Made by a program: the position numbers and the translations under genes
Notes under the pieces: generated by a model
The model's database searches: none
Seen by the model: only the letters and a program-made list of their open reading frames with translations
What the model was told of the DNA's origin: nothing
NCBI RefSeq assembly: GCF_000499845.2
Contig: NC_023757.2
Location: 42,821,798-42,885,797 of the forward strand
Direction: 5' to 3'
DNA length: 64,000 nt
From: Phaseolus vulgaris
Lineage: Eukaryota > Streptophyta > Magnoliopsida > Fabales > Fabaceae
In this document: piece by piece, positions 63,061-64,000 of the stretch
How positions within the stretch are numbered: position 1 is the first letter of the stretch
How the letters are laid out: each line of letters opens with the position of its first letter

Positions 63061-63549
63061 TAGGGTAAGCGCATATTATATCGGTTCTTAGTAATAACCG
63101 ATGTAATATATGTACCTGACATTAGTTACCTTTTAAAATTTATACATTTTAATACATATTACACCAGTTGGACCTCCTAACCAATGTAATATATCATCTT
63201 GAAAAATGTAATTTTTTAAACATTTTTTTCACTCAGAACCAATATATATTACACCGGTTGGGCCTAACAACCAATGTAATATGTCCCTAGAAAAATGTAA
63301 TTTTTTTACACTCAAATTCAATACATATTACACTGGTTGGGCTTAATAACCAATGTAATATGTCCTTGGAAAAATGTATTTTTTTAAACATTTTTTTACT
63401 CAAAATCAATACATAATACACCGGTTGAGAGTAACAACCAATGTAATATATGTCAAATATTTACATAAATGGCACCACATTTTTATTTACACCGGTTTTC
63501 ATTTAACCAACCTAATATGTTATTGTAGAAAACATTATTTGCACTAGTG
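63061..63549 (-). repeat. Subterminal tandem repeats and terminus of a second CACTA element
   Basis: Five imperfect copies of TACACCGGTTGGGCCTAACA with AACCAATGTAATAT start near 63164, 63252, 63329, 63418 and 63489, at irregular spacings of about 70-90 bases. The array ends in TTTGCACTAGTG (63538-63549), whose reverse complement begins CACTAGTGCAAA, a CACTA-type terminus. With the transposase relic at 62350 this is the 5' end of a decayed element. Its other end was not found. Confidence 0.72.
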
Positions 63550-64000
63550 ATTTTGTCATTTTCAGGGTCATTAAATTATTGTCTACATCCAAGATTGTTT
63601 CATTGAAAATAAAATGCTAGTTAACTAGTATCAAATATCCATGTTAGCAAGGAATTCATCACTTATGCCATGTTTGCATCCGGGTGAACACGCGCATAGA
63701 ATATTATGAAAATAGGTTGTTTGTATCAGTTCATTGGAAGGGAATTGAGAGCGTGAAAATGCAATGAAATAGAGGAATAGGTTCCTCCATGATGTGACGC
63801 GATTGCAGAAGAAATACACGTGGACCAAGCTTTATTACATTCTTACCCTTTTGAAAAGCTTGTGAGATTCCTTTGTCAACCATGCACAGTGTCAAAGCAT
63901 GAATGCACAATTGATTTTGACGAGAGAGAATCGATTCTCATGGTATTTTTATTGGAGAATCGATGTTCTAGCAAGGCATAATAAAGACATATATAATCAA
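63550..64000. other. Right-edge flank, no gene recognised
   Basis: Less AT-rich than the preceding DNA (63640-63900) but without a convincing coding frame. Confidence 0.4.

Overview
The window is nuclear plant DNA from a eudicot, most likely a legume (inferred from protein resemblance and the style of the transposons; the species cannot be fixed from sequence alone). Genes carry introns with ordinary GT-AG ends, the intergenic DNA is very AT-rich, and about a third of the window is recognisable transposon.

Layout. (1) 1-6019: a broken Ty3/gypsy retrotransposon of the Tat type on the minus strand, with one LTR, a primer-binding site, gag and pol in the window; its other LTR lies off the left edge. 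(2) 9020-13696 (+): a complete seven-exon gene for chloroplast quinolinate synthase, a SufE-NadA fusion. (3) 20059-23252 (+): a complete seven-exon gene for a Neprosin-type (DUF239) secreted peptidase-like protein, two of whose six introns use GC donors. (4) 26477-28590: a cluster of small inverted-repeat elements; two have 9-bp target duplications, which points to the Mutator superfamily. (5) 29065-29445: a palindromic CACTA-ended MITE. (6) 33559-37464 (-): a complete two-exon leucine-rich-repeat receptor kinase of subfamily XI, RGI-like. (7) 37600-47350: AT-rich intergenic DNA with microsatellites and a 693-bp hairpin element at 46164. (8) 47350-48452: a solo LTR with a perfect 5-bp duplication. 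(9) 49850-57177: a full-length CACTA (En/Spm) DNA transposon with both ends, a 3-bp duplication, a TNP2-like transposase carrying one nonsense codon and lacking its N-terminal part, and an apparently intact Transposase_24 (TNP1-like) gene. (10) 59867-60296: another inverted-repeat element with an 11-bp duplication. (11) 62350-63549: the decayed end of a second, different CACTA element.

The three host genes are unrelated: NAD biosynthesis in plastids, a secretory-pathway peptidase-like protein, and a cell-surface peptide-hormone receptor. There is no operon-like logic. The strongest points for a second look are the two GC-AG introns in the Neprosin gene, the family of Mutator-like MITEs sharing a terminal motif, the loss of the reverse-transcriptase active site from the gypsy element by an in-frame deletion, and the CACTA element, whose second gene still reads through.
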